In this document: in pieces, positions 43,448 through 52,301 of the stretch | Numbering within the stretch: position 1 is the first letter of the stretch | How the letters are laid out: every line of letters starts with the position of its first letter | Assembly: GCA_022402565.1 (NCBI GenBank) | Contig: JAKRSC010000024.1 | Span: 43,942 to 107,941 of the forward strand | Source of the DNA: Hydrotalea sp. | GTDB taxonomy: Bacteria > Bacteroidota > Bacteroidia > Chitinophagales > Chitinophagaceae | Reading direction: 5' to 3' | Length of the DNA: 64,000 bases | Position numbers and translations under genes: made by a program | The notes under the pieces: generated by a model | Told to the model about the DNA's origin: nothing | Database searches by the model: none | The model's input: only the letters and a program-made list of their open reading frames with translations

Positions 43448-44170
43448 ATGAAAAAGTTCCTATTCGTAGCCTGCATTTTTCCTTTTGTAGGCATTGCGCA
43501 GAAAAATATCGTTAAAATAAATGGTAGCTCGTTAGTTGCTAGAACTGTGAGTTTACAATATGAAAGACAAATTTCAAAAAAGATATCATTGGCTGTTGGA
43601 TACAAGTTTACCCCAGAAGGCGGTTTGCCTTTTCAGTCTTCTATCAATAACATCATTGATGATCCAAGTGTACGATTTGACCAAATGCAGGTGAAAGGAA
43701 GTGCCATTACTCCTGAAATACGATTTTATACAGGAAAAAATATGAAAGGATTCTATTTAGCTCCTTATGCACGTTGGGGTACCACAGAAGCAAGCAATTT
43801 GCCTGTTGTTGTAAATTATACTGTGGCGGGAAATGCGCAGTCTACCACTGCAACTTTTGGTGGCAAATCAACCGGATTTGGAGGTGGAGTTATGATAGGA
43901 ACTCAATTTACCCTACTAAAATTTGTGAATATTGACTTATGGATTATTGGTGCACATATTGGAAGTGGATCTGGAGAAATGAACGCAACCTTTTCTAGCC
44001 CATTACCTATTCAAGGACAACAAGAGTTGAGCAGACAGCTTGAGGAAGTGAAAAATAACGCTTCGTTTTTAAATATGACTTATTCGGTAAATGCAAATGG
44101 CGCACAAGTGAATATTGGTCGCTATGCGGGTATTAGAGGTGCTGGTGTTACAATTGGATTTAGACTATAA
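43448..44170 (+). CDS. Outer-membrane protein, DUF3575-like
   Basis: A 240-residue exported beta-barrel protein. The signal peptide MKKFLFVACIFPFVGIAQK precedes INGSSLVARTVSLQYERQIS, then barrel strands (EIRFYTGKNMKGFYLAPYAR) and the C-terminal GVTIGFRL with aromatic residue near the end. It resembles DUF3575 outer-membrane proteins; function unknown. Monocistronic, with a terminator after it. Confidence 0.75.
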   Translation: MKKFLFVACIFPFVGIAQKNIVKINGSSLVARTVSLQYERQISKKISLAVGYKFTPEGGLPFQSSINNIIDDPSVRFDQMQVKGSAITPEIRFYTGKNMKGFYLAPYARWGTTEASNLPVVVNYTVAGNAQSTTATFGGKSTGFGGGVMIGTQFTLLKFVNIDLWIIGAHIGSGSGEMNATFSSPLPIQGQQELSRQLEEVKNNASFLNMTYSVNANGAQVNIGRYAGIRGAGVTIGFRL

Positions 44171-44195
44171 AAAGTTCAGAAAAACCAACATTATA

Positions 44196-44223
44196 AATGC
44201 CGGTCTTAAGAACCGGCATTTTT
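44196..44223 (+). terminator. Terminator after the gene at 43448
   Basis: AATGCCGGT/ACCGGCATT (44196-44204 with 44212-44220) followed by a short T-run. It overlaps the last codons and the stop of the convergent gene. Confidence 0.75.
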
Positions 44224-45174
44224 CATTATACGTAAATGATGCAGCATGTCTTCTGTCATCTTTTTCAGATCATACTCGTGTTTCCAACCCCAGTCAGTTC
44301 TAGCTACAGAATCATCTATACTTTGAGGCCAACCATCTGCAATTTGCTGACGGAAATCTGGTTCATAGTTCAAAGTAAAGTTGGGAATATGATTTCGGAT
44401 TTCTGCACCTATTTCTTCTGGCGAGAAACTCATGGAAGATAAATTGTAAGAATGTCTGATCGATATTTTGCCTGAAGGCGCTTCCATTAACTCAATAGTT
44501 GCTCTAATGGCATCGGGCATATACATCATAGGTAAATAAGTATCCTTTTTCAAGAATGAAGTATAGCTGCCATCTTCCAAAGCATCGTGATAAATTTCAA
44601 CTGCATAATCAGTTGTACCTCCACCGGGAGCCGACTTATAACTAATTAAACCAGGATAACGAATGCTACGCACATCTACCCCATATCGCTGCCAGTAGTA
44701 GTTGCACCAAAACTCGCCGGCATACTTACTAATACCATAAACAGTAACAGGTTCTATAATTGTTTGTTGCGGACAATTTTGTTTTGGCGATGTTGGTCCA
44801 AATACAGCAATACTACTTGGCCAATATACTTTATGCAGGTTTTCTTCTCGTGCTATTTCTAAGACATTTAATAAACTTTGCATGTTCAAATGCCAAGCTA
44901 GGTTTGGATTCTTCTCTCCCGTTGCGCTCAACATAGCGGCTAAAAGATAGATCTGTGTTATGTTTTGTCGAATTACTTGCACATGTAACATCTCCTTGTT
45001 CATAACGTCTAAGCTCACATAAGGCCCAGTTCCTTTTAGCAAGTCATTTTCTTCTCTTAAATCAGAAGCTATTACATTGCTATCACCATAAATTTTACGC
45101 AATGCAAGGGTTAATTCAACCCCAATTTGCCCACAGGCGCCAATTACTAGAATTCTTTCTTTGGGATGTGACAT
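44206..45174 (-). CDS. NAD-dependent epimerase/dehydratase, L-threonine 3-dehydrogenase-like
   Basis: An extended SDR of 322 residues. The dinucleotide motif is ILVIGACGQIGVELTLAL; the catalytic SDR Tyr/Lys is YGISKYAGE; a PSSIAVFGPTSPK segment precedes it. Sequence and the segment RYPGLISYKSAPGGGTTDYA agree with SDR-type L-threonine 3-dehydrogenases; sugar epimerases are the alternative. The start is the ATG at 45174, since the longer frame to 45237 is not homologous. No kbl gene adjoins it. Confidence 0.82.
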   Translation of the reverse strand: MSHPKERILVIGACGQIGVELTLALRKIYGDSNVIASDLREENDLLKGTGPYVSLDVMNKEMLHVQVIRQNITQIYLLAAMLSATGEKNPNLAWHLNMQSLLNVLEIAREENLHKVYWPSSIAVFGPTSPKQNCPQQTIIEPVTVYGISKYAGEFWCNYYWQRYGVDVRSIRYPGLISYKSAPGGGTTDYAVEIYHDALEDGSYTSFLKKDTYLPMMYMPDAIRATIELMEAPSGKISIRHSYNLSSMSFSPEEIGAEIRNHIPNFTLNYEPDFRQQIADGWPQSIDDSVARTDWGWKHEYDLKKMTEDMLHHLRIMKNAGS

Positions 45175-45268
45175 GTACAATCGTTTAAGGGCGCAAAGAA
45201 ACAGAAACTTATAGTAGTTTTGACCGATAGAATACATAAACTATTTAAAAAATCTTCAATAACAGCTC

Positions 45269-46096
45269 ATGCATCCATCTTATCTCTCACAACTCTTTCA
45301 AAACCAAAGCTATGACCCACAGAGCTTCTTTTTAATTGCTGGCCCATGTGTGGTTGAAAGTGAGGAAGTAGTCATGGAAATTGCAGAAAAAGTAGCCTCT
45401 ATCTGCAAAAACTTGGGTATCCCCTATGTGTTTAAAGCCAGCTATAGAAAAGCTAACCGTACTTCTGCCAATTCATTTACTGGTTTGGGCGACGAAAAAG
45501 GATTGAGCATCATTCAATCTGTTGGAAAAGTTTATAATCTTCCTACAACCACAGATATTCATACAAATGAAGAAGCTGCTTTAGCTGCAAAATATGTAGA
45601 CATTTTACAGATACCTGCTTTCTTATGCAGACAAACAGATTTATTATTAGCAGCAGCTGAAACTGGAAAAATTGTGAATGTAAAAAAAGGGCAGTTTTTG
45701 AGCGGTCCTTCTATGAAGTTTGCTGTTGAAAAAATTCAAAAAGCTGGTAATAATCAGGTTATGCTAACCGATAGAGGCAACAGTTTTGGATACCAAGATT
45801 TGATCGTTGACATGCGCAATATTTCGTGGATGAAGGAATTACAAGTTCCTGTTATAATGGATTGTACACATAGCCTTCAACAACCCAACCAAACAAGCGG
45901 CGTAACTGGTGGAAATCCTGGTATGATTGGTACTATTGCAAAAGGAGCTGTTGCAAATGGTGCAGATGGATTATTTATTGAAACCCACCCAAGACCTAGC
46001 GAAGCGAAAAGTGATGGCGCCAATATGCTCCCGTTACAGCACTTGGAAAGTTTACTTACTCAGTTATTAAAGATTAGAAAAGCAATTATTCAATAG
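45269..46096 (+). CDS. kdsA: 3-deoxy-8-phosphooctulonate synthase (KDO-8-P synthase)
   Basis: Condenses arabinose-5-phosphate and PEP to form KDO-8-phosphate for lipopolysaccharide. The 275 residues show IAGPCVVES, FKASYRKANRTSANSFTGLG, NVKKGQFLSGPSMKFAVEKI, the MDCTHSLQQPN loop and the C-terminal IETHPRPSEAKSDGANMLP. It is divergent from the epimerase gene and convergent with hutG, where the ends overlap by 11 bp. Confidence 0.96.
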   Translation: MHPSYLSQLFQNQSYDPQSFFLIAGPCVVESEEVVMEIAEKVASICKNLGIPYVFKASYRKANRTSANSFTGLGDEKGLSIIQSVGKVYNLPTTTDIHTNEEAALAAKYVDILQIPAFLCRQTDLLLAAAETGKIVNVKKGQFLSGPSMKFAVEKIQKAGNNQVMLTDRGNSFGYQDLIVDMRNISWMKELQVPVIMDCTHSLQQPNQTSGVTGGNPGMIGTIAKGAVANGADGLFIETHPRPSEAKSDGANMLPLQHLESLLTQLLKIRKAIIQ

Positions 46097-47138
46097 TCAT
46101 TGCTTTAATAAAATCTGCTACTAAATAGCTAATTAATTTCCCTGTAGAACCGTCATGTAAACCATCGGCTCTTTGCACTATGCCTTCAGAAATATGCAAA
46201 TATGCCACGTTATGATCCGCAGCCGAAAAATGTACAAACTGTCGCGCTTGAGCGACTGACACTCCTGATGGACTCATAGCACTGCTGAGTGTATTTTGAA
46301 TAGCATCTAAATCTATTTCAATTCCACAAACAGTATCTTGAGTAAATCCATTTGCGTGGGCTATGGCTTGTAACCAAGTTCTCTTTTCGTGAACAAAAAT
46401 ATCTTCATAGGTAATACAATCCATAAAAGGATTATTCACCAAATCAATCCAACTGTTCTGTGGTATATAGTTTTCGTGCAAACCAATTACACAATACTTC
46501 GACAAATAACCATCTTCTTCTGCATACCTAAATGCATTGCCGCTATGTCTTCCTTCCATAGGTCTATAATCGGCATGTGCGTCTAAATTCACAACATTAA
46601 TTTGAGCCAATGGAATTGAGCCAGCTTTATGCCATCCTTTTGCAGCTCCTTTAATACAGGGATAAGCATTGTTATGACCACCGCCAATAACGATTGGTAT
46701 TTTTTTACACTGAGTTATAATTTGTACCACTTGTTCAACAGCATCATCAATGGTATTCACCGCATGACGAAATGCATCTAAACGCTCTTCATAGTCATGT
46801 GCATTTTCTTCAATGAGTCGAGCAACTTCATCAAAATTAAAATGTCCTAGAAGCAAAACTTCTTCACCTCCTAAAAAGTCATTGCTTTGCAAATTCAAAA
46901 AGCTATCCAAAAAGGGCACCCATGCAGTGTGTGCTCCACCCTGACCGCTATTTGCTTTTACCCCAATTTCTTCAGGAACCCCAACAACCACATATTTGGC
47001 TGAAGATGACTGAATGCTTGCTAATACATCATTTGGATGTTTAGCAACTTGCATTCTTTCTCCCAACTTTGTTTCAAAACGTCTAATGCGAACAACTGAT
47101 AACAAATCTTCTTTCGTATAAATATGCAAATGCTTCAT
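46086..47138 (-). CDS. hutG: Formimidoylglutamase, arginase family
   Basis: Ureohydrolase-fold enzyme of 350 residues. Metal ligands are in IVIGGGHNNAYPCI, NLDAHADYRPMEGRHSGN and EIDLDAI. Adjacent to hutI, it most likely hydrolyses N-formimino-glutamate to glutamate and formamide. The Asn in GGHNN in place of the GGDHS motif distinguishes it from arginases. It runs in the same direction after hutI, with a 25-bp gap. Confidence 0.85.
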   Translation of the reverse strand: MKHLHIYTKEDLLSVVRIRRFETKLGERMQVAKHPNDVLASIQSSSAKYVVVGVPEEIGVKANSGQGGAHTAWVPFLDSFLNLQSNDFLGGEEVLLLGHFNFDEVARLIEENAHDYEERLDAFRHAVNTIDDAVEQVVQIITQCKKIPIVIGGGHNNAYPCIKGAAKGWHKAGSIPLAQINVVNLDAHADYRPMEGRHSGNAFRYAEEDGYLSKYCVIGLHENYIPQNSWIDLVNNPFMDCITYEDIFVHEKRTWLQAIAHANGFTQDTVCGIEIDLDAIQNTLSSAMSPSGVSVAQARQFVHFSAADHNVAYLHISEGIVQRADGLHDGSTGKLISYLVADFIKAMTIE

Positions 47139-47163
47139 ATGATTGCTTTAAATTGAAAGATAA

Positions 47164-48411
47164 TCATTCTTCGCTCAAAAATCTACCTCTTATGACCACA
47201 TCTTGAATATGATTTTCGCCAAAAGAATAAGGGATATAAGCTAAGGAAGGAATAGGTTTTGTAATAATTATATTGGCCAATTTTCCTTTAGCAATGCTAC
47301 CCACTTCATGCTGCAACTCCATGGCACAAGCACCTTGAAAAGTAGCTGCTTGAAAAGCTTCTTCTGGTGTCATTTTCATTTGAATACAAGACATATTTAC
47401 CACATGTTGCATATTGCCGTTGGGCGAAGAACCTGGATTAAAATCGCTTGCAATAGCAACAGCTGCACCTGCCTCAATTAACTTTCTCGCTGGTGGGTAA
47501 GGTGCTCTTAGGAAAAAAGCAGCAGTTGGTAAGAGTGTCGCAATAGTTGAAGAAGAAGCAATACAAGAAATATCTTCTTCCGTCATCATTTCCAAATGAT
47601 CTGCGGATATTGCTCCTAATTCGACCGCTAACTGCAATCCCCCTGAGCTGGTTAACTGATTTACGTGCAACCTCGGTTTCATGCCAAATTTGAGTGCAGC
47701 TTCTACTATACGTCTTGTATCGGACAGCGAAAAAAATCCTTCCTCACAAAACACATCCACATAGTCAGCCAAATGTTCGTGCGCTACAGCAGGAATCATT
47801 TCATGCACAATTAAATCTATGTAAGCCAATTTTCTTTCTCTATATGCTAGTGGATAGGCATGTGCGCCTAAAAAAGTAGCCTTAATAGGAATAGGAGAAT
47901 TATTTTTTAAACGTTGAATCACCCGCAGCATTTTTAGTTCATTTTCGAGTGATAGACCGTAACCACTTTTTATTTCCACAGCCCCAGTCCCCCACCCAAT
48001 GATTTTTTTCAATCTAATTTGTGCAGCCTCAAAAAGAGCAACCTCGCTGCTTTCTTCAACAGCTCTAGCAGATGATAAAATACCCCCACCCTTTGCTGCA
48101 ATTTCAGCATAACCCATGCCTTTGATTTTGTATATCATTTCTTGCTCACGACTTCCAGCAAAAACCAAATGCGTATGGCTATCGCACCAACAAGGTAAAA
48201 CCATTGATCCTTTTATGGAAACAACTTTACTATTATCTAAATTTTGTTGATCCCAGTCCTGCATACTTCCATAGTCTACAATCCGTTCATTTTCTATGCA
48301 AATCCAGGCTTCTTTTATTGAGGGAAAGTTAGATAAATCATTTCCCCTCAATACCTGTAACGTAGATCTTAATCCATGTAGCTCAGCAATATCTGTTAAC
48401 CATAATTTCAT
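47164..48411 (-). CDS. hutI: Imidazolonepropionase
   Basis: Amidohydrolase of the histidine-degradation pathway (imidazolone propionate to N-formimino-glutamate). The 415 residues show the metal-binding DSHTHLVFAGSREQE, the central VEIKSGYGLSLENE and HVNQL, and the late ASDFNPGSSPNG. hutG follows on the same strand. hutH and hutU are not in the window. Confidence 0.94.
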   Translation of the reverse strand: MKLWLTDIAELHGLRSTLQVLRGNDLSNFPSIKEAWICIENERIVDYGSMQDWDQQNLDNSKVVSIKGSMVLPCWCDSHTHLVFAGSREQEMIYKIKGMGYAEIAAKGGGILSSARAVEESSEVALFEAAQIRLKKIIGWGTGAVEIKSGYGLSLENELKMLRVIQRLKNNSPIPIKATFLGAHAYPLAYRERKLAYIDLIVHEMIPAVAHEHLADYVDVFCEEGFFSLSDTRRIVEAALKFGMKPRLHVNQLTSSGGLQLAVELGAISADHLEMMTEEDISCIASSSTIATLLPTAAFFLRAPYPPARKLIEAGAAVAIASDFNPGSSPNGNMQHVVNMSCIQMKMTPEEAFQAATFQGACAMELQHEVGSIAKGKLANIIITKPIPSLAYIPYSFGENHIQDVVIRGRFLSEE

Positions 48412-48481
48412 GTGATTAAGGTAATGAAAAATGATTTGTTGAAACTTGAAACTTATTAAGTTGGCTGGTGTTTATTTGCAT

Positions 48482-49195
48482 ATGCATTGCACATTAACTC
48501 TTGTAAGGTATCCGGCAGGAATGGGATGGGCCGGATTTATATCGATGGCTTGGTTTCGCTTTCCGCTTTGGTTTTCAAATAAACGTTTATTTTGGAAGCT
48601 TATGGGTTGTGGAAAGAATGGCACATTTGACATTCAACCCGATTGGCGCCAATGGTCGGTATTACTTGTATCAGATCAGGAAAAACAAAGCGAACCACCC
48701 AAATTCATGCAAAGTTGGTGGAAATGGATGAAGGCAGAAGTTTGCGTTTTGCATTTGCAACCTATTGAAGGACATGGAACATGGGATGGAAAAGCTTGTA
48801 TGGGTGAAATTCCGAAAGATAGCGGCTACGATGGCATTGTTGCAGTACTTACACGCGCTACTATTCGATTAAACAGGCTCAAACATTTTTGGAAACATGT
48901 AGATGCTGTTGCATCGCAAATGGCGGGCTCAGAAGGATTTATTACATCCGTTGGAATTGGAGAAGTACCCTGGATTAAACAAGCAACCTTTAGCATTTGG
49001 CGTAATAAAGCAAGTATGAAAGCTTTTGCTTACAGAAGAGTGGAGCATAAAGAGGTCATTAAAAAAACATATCAAGAAAAATGGTACAGCGAAGAAATGT
49101 TTGTACGATTCATTCCCATAAAAGTTACAGGCAGTCTTGAATCTCATCCCGGTTGGAATATGACTGTTATCGAAAAAATCTTTACAAAAAATTAG
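48482..49195 (+). CDS. CrtA-like (spheroidene monooxygenase family) protein
   Basis: A 237-residue protein matching my recollection of the CrtA family: an N-terminal LVRYPAGMGWAGFISMAWFR region, KLMGCGKNGTF, and the segment KQATFSIWRNKASMKAFAYR followed by HKEVIKKTYQEKWYSEEMFVRF. CrtA itself adds keto groups to carotenoids, but no carotenoid genes are nearby, so the substrate here is unknown; members outside purple bacteria are often misannotated. The start is set at ATG 48482, where homology begins; TTG 48446 is alternative. It ends 4 bp inside the convergent arginase gene. Confidence 0.72.
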   Translation: MHCTLTLVRYPAGMGWAGFISMAWFRFPLWFSNKRLFWKLMGCGKNGTFDIQPDWRQWSVLLVSDQEKQSEPPKFMQSWWKWMKAEVCVLHLQPIEGHGTWDGKACMGEIPKDSGYDGIVAVLTRATIRLNRLKHFWKHVDAVASQMAGSEGFITSVGIGEVPWIKQATFSIWRNKASMKAFAYRRVEHKEVIKKTYQEKWYSEEMFVRFIPIKVTGSLESHPGWNMTVIEKIFTKN

Positions 49196-50139
49196 TTCAT
49201 CATAACAATATTCACGCTGCGCTGTAGAATATTGAAGGCAATTTCGGCCATCATATTTTCTTTATCTAATGTTGGATTTACCTCAGTAATTTCAAAACAG
49301 CATACTTTCCTATTTTGCATGAATTTACTAATAAGATCTTCTGCCTCCCTCTCTCGAAGTCCGTTGTTAACAGGTGTTCCCGTTCCTTTTGATATGGAAG
49401 AATCCAAACTATCTACATCAAAGCTGATATAGATATCAGTGCAATCGCTCAAGTATCTCAATACACTTCTCACAATATTTTCAGGTCCTTTTCTTCGCAC
49501 TTCATTGGTGGTAATTACTTTCATACCATACTTTTCAATTAAATGCTTTTCTTCTTTTTCAAAATCGCGTAAGGAAATAAACACAATATCTTCTGGCAAA
49601 ACCTTAGGAGCAATTTTACCCATTTGCTTCAAGGCTTTCCATTGCAACTTTGTTTCATCATCTAAATCGTGAATGGCACAATCTTGGTTATCCTCATTAA
49701 TAGCTGTGGCAAGCGGCATACCGTGCAAGTTGCCTGACGGAGTTGTGTACGGTGTATGCAAATCGGCATGCGCATCAATCCAAATAACACCCAATTTACT
49801 TTTTGGCTTTGCCATTTTAATACCCGCAATGGTTGCGCCAGCATTGCTGTGATCGCCACTAATTAAAACGGGAAAGAAATTTCCTTTCAAACTTTCACAA
49901 ACCGACTTAGAAACTTTTTCATACATGCTTACTACACCTTTGATTCGCTTGGCATAGGGCGACTCAATAGGTTCGAACAGCAACTTATTTTCGTGAGGTA
50001 TTTTTTCAGACGGAAAATGCACGAAAAAATTGCTCATAAAATCGAGTGCAGCAATTTTAATAGCATCAATACCTAAACTTGCTCCGCGTGTACCGGCGCC
50101 AATTTCTGAAGGAACTTCAATGATTTTAATATTTTTCAT
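49192..50139 (-). CDS. Arginase/agmatinase-family ureohydrolase
   Basis: A 315-residue Mn-dependent ureohydrolase. Metal-binding motifs are SGDHSNAGATI, IWIDAHADLHTPYTTPSGN and SFDVDSLDSSIS. Within the family it is closer to arginase (DAHADLHTP, GTGTPVNNGL) than to the formimidoylglutamase at 46086. Arginine to ornithine plus urea is the likely reaction. A 7-3-7 inverted repeat sits 26 bp upstream. No other arginine genes are nearby. Confidence 0.88.
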   Translation of the reverse strand: MKNIKIIEVPSEIGAGTRGASLGIDAIKIAALDFMSNFFVHFPSEKIPHENKLLFEPIESPYAKRIKGVVSMYEKVSKSVCESLKGNFFPVLISGDHSNAGATIAGIKMAKPKSKLGVIWIDAHADLHTPYTTPSGNLHGMPLATAINEDNQDCAIHDLDDETKLQWKALKQMGKIAPKVLPEDIVFISLRDFEKEEKHLIEKYGMKVITTNEVRRKGPENIVRSVLRYLSDCTDIYISFDVDSLDSSISKGTGTPVNNGLREREAEDLISKFMQNRKVCCFEITEVNPTLDKENMMAEIAFNILQRSVNIVMMN

Positions 50140-50164
50140 ATGTGATGATGTAAAAATGAAAACA

Positions 50165-50181
50165 TAGGTCAGGGTGACCTA
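50165..50181. repeat. 7-3-7 inverted repeat upstream of the arginase gene
   Basis: TAGGTCA-GGG-TGACCTA, 26 bp before the ATG of the gene ending at 50139. It is shaped like an operator and no other copy was seen in the window. The rest of 50140-50319 shows no gene; a short frame at 50126-50329 has no support. Confidence 0.5.
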
Positions 50182-50319
50182 CTACAATCGGTATAGATAA
50201 TAAATGGAAATTAGCCAGCAGGTAAGATGCGGCTTCTATCGGGTTTTGCGTTATAAGGAGCTGGTAAATGGCTCTGCATGAATCAAATATAGGAAAAACA
50301 AGTGAAACCCATTTTATCC

Positions 50320-51192
50320 TTAAAAACAAAGAGTAAGTGCATCACGCAAGGCAGTTGGCACAAAATTCAACTCTTCAATGGCTTTATCATTTTTCAATCC
50401 ACCTCTTTTAGCACGCTTTACAGGCTCTGGAAATGTAAGTTCATCAACTGCATGAATTAATCCAGCATTGAGCTGCAAATAATTCGCTACTTCAACAGCC
50501 ATTTGATAAGGTGTAATTAAATCAGATCCAGCAATATGAAAAAGACCACTTACTTTTTTGGCAACTATCTCAAATAAAGCTTGTGCAATATCTGGTGCAA
50601 AAGTGGGCGTGCGCCACTGGTCATTCACCACCTTTATTGAATTGCCAGAATTGAGCTGTGTAGCTACCCATTGAATAAATGACCCCCTTGATCCTGGTAA
50701 TTGAGGGCCATAAATAAACACTGGGCGAACAATGGTTGATAATCCTACGCGCTCATTGACATATAGCTCTGCGGCTTGTTTGGTAACTCCATAATAATTC
50801 AAAGGATTATAATCTGCTTGTTCATTGTGCGGTCCTTGATCCCCAAGAACAAAATCCGATGATATGTAAATAAAATGAGCTGAAGGACTGGTTTTCTCCA
50901 CTAAATAACGAGTTACTTCCACATTTTGCTGCCAAGCCTCCCTAGGAAACTGAGCACAAAAATCTGGTTTACTCATTGCAGCATTATGAATAACCACATC
51001 GGGCTGAAAATCCCGAAAATAGTGGTCAACCTTGTCAAAATTGGCCAAATCGAGCTGCGTTTGAAACTGCTTATTTGAATCCTGAAAAGAAATATTTCTC
51101 GCAACACCTTGTATTTCAATGCCTTTCGAAGCAAATAGCTCCAGCACAAATCGACCTAAAAATCCGGTTGAACCCGTTAATAAAATCTTCAT
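50320..51192 (-). CDS. RmlD-like NAD(P)-dependent SDR
   Basis: An extended SDR of 290 residues. N-terminal MKILLTGSTGFLGRFVLELF holds the GxxGxxG motif, IYISSDFVLGD the catalytic Ser/Thr region, and YYGVTKQAAE the Tyr-Lys pair. Similar to dTDP-4-dehydrorhamnose reductase, but without the companion rml genes the substrate is open. The longer frame from 51213 adds six residues without homology. Monocistronic, divergent from pfkA. Confidence 0.82.
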   Translation of the reverse strand: MKILLTGSTGFLGRFVLELFASKGIEIQGVARNISFQDSNKQFQTQLDLANFDKVDHYFRDFQPDVVIHNAAMSKPDFCAQFPREAWQQNVEVTRYLVEKTSPSAHFIYISSDFVLGDQGPHNEQADYNPLNYYGVTKQAAELYVNERVGLSTIVRPVFIYGPQLPGSRGSFIQWVATQLNSGNSIKVVNDQWRTPTFAPDIAQALFEIVAKKVSGLFHIAGSDLITPYQMAVEVANYLQLNAGLIHAVDELTFPEPVKRAKRGGLKNDKAIEELNFVPTALRDALTLCF

Positions 51193-51259
51193 ATTCCAAA
51201 TATCTATAAACAAGTAGCTTCAACCTGCATCTAAAGAGTTATTTTTGGATGCATACTAT

Positions 51260-51267
51260 TATATTTG
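51260..51267 (+). promoter_or_regulatory. Candidate -7 promoter box of pfkA
   Basis: TATATTTG fits TAnnTTTG, 44 bp before the pfkA ATG. The -33 element is weak. Confidence 0.45.
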
Positions 51268-51311
51268 TGTACAAGATACACATTACCCCAATCGATGATA
51301 ATTAACGAATT

Positions 51312-52292
51312 ATGCAAGATGTTTCAAAAATTGCGGTATTAACATCAGGAGGCGATTCGCCCGGAATGAATGCTGCAATTCGCGCAGTTGTTAGAACTGC
51401 CTTGTACCATAAATTAGAAGTTTTTGGTGTTTATAGAGGCTATCAAGGGATGGTAGAAGACGATATTATGGCAATGGATTCAAAATCGGTAGCCAATATC
51501 ATTCAAAGAGGCGGCACCATTTTGAAAACAGCCAGAAGTAAAGACTTTTTAACACCAGAAGGCAGAAAGAAAGCTTACGAAAATCTCAAAAAGAGAGGCA
51601 TAAATGGCCTTGTGGTAATTGGAGGAGATGGCTCTTTTAGAGGGGCTCGTACATTTAGTGCAGAATTTGATATTCCTTGTGTGGGCTTACCAGGAACCAT
51701 TGATAAGGATATTGGGGGAACTGACCTTACAATTGGATTTGATACTGCTGTTAATACTGCGGTGGATGCCATTGACAAAATTCGCGACACTATGGACGCC
51801 CACGACCGGGTATTTGTTGTAGAGGTGATGGGGCGCGATGCTGGCTATATAGCATTATACAGTGGAATTGCAACAGGTGCGGAAAACATTTTAATTCCTG
51901 AAACCAAAACTGATATGGCTTCTGTGGTTAATATGTTAACCGAAAAAGAAAAGCGTAAAAAATTGGTGAACCTCATTGTAGTTGCTGAAGGTGATGATTT
52001 TGGAGGTGGTAATTATGTAGGTGATTACCTAAAAAAGCACTTACCAAACGCCGACGTACGGGTTTGTATTTTGGGTCATATACAGCGTGGTGGCTCACCA
52101 AGCTGTATGGATCGATTAATAGCCTCCAGAATGGGTTACCATGCAGTTGAGTGTTTACTTGAAAAAAAATACAATGTTATGGTTGGAGTTGTAAACAACC
52201 GCATGCATTATACGCCGTTGGAAGAAGCTGTAAAAGCAAAACAAAAATTGAATTCAGACTGGCTAAAGATTACTAGAATCCTCGCCTCTTAA
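51312..52292 (+). CDS. pfkA: 6-phosphofructokinase, ATP-dependent
   Basis: Phosphorylates fructose-6-phosphate. The 326 residues have LTSGGDSPGMNAAIRAV, VVIGGDGSFRGA with Gly at the position that selects ATP over PPi, GTIDKDIGGTDLTIGFDTA with the catalytic Asp, VVEVMGRDAGYIALY, and LGHIQRGGSPSCMDR. Typical tetrameric PfkA length. pyk follows after 9 bp, so the two glycolytic genes form an operon. Confidence 0.97.
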   Translation: MQDVSKIAVLTSGGDSPGMNAAIRAVVRTALYHKLEVFGVYRGYQGMVEDDIMAMDSKSVANIIQRGGTILKTARSKDFLTPEGRKKAYENLKKRGINGLVVIGGDGSFRGARTFSAEFDIPCVGLPGTIDKDIGGTDLTIGFDTAVNTAVDAIDKIRDTMDAHDRVFVVEVMGRDAGYIALYSGIATGAENILIPETKTDMASVVNMLTEKEKRKKLVNLIVVAEGDDFGGGNYVGDYLKKHLPNADVRVCILGHIQRGGSPSCMDRLIASRMGYHAVECLLEKKYNVMVGVVNNRMHYTPLEEAVKAKQKLNSDWLKITRILAS

Positions 52293-52301
52293 ATTGATAA
52301 A

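Noticed and set aside
50126..50329. Minus-strand 67-residue ORF between the arginase and RmlD-like genes
   Set aside because: Overlaps both neighbours, no homology, and lies across the palindrome that looks regulatory.
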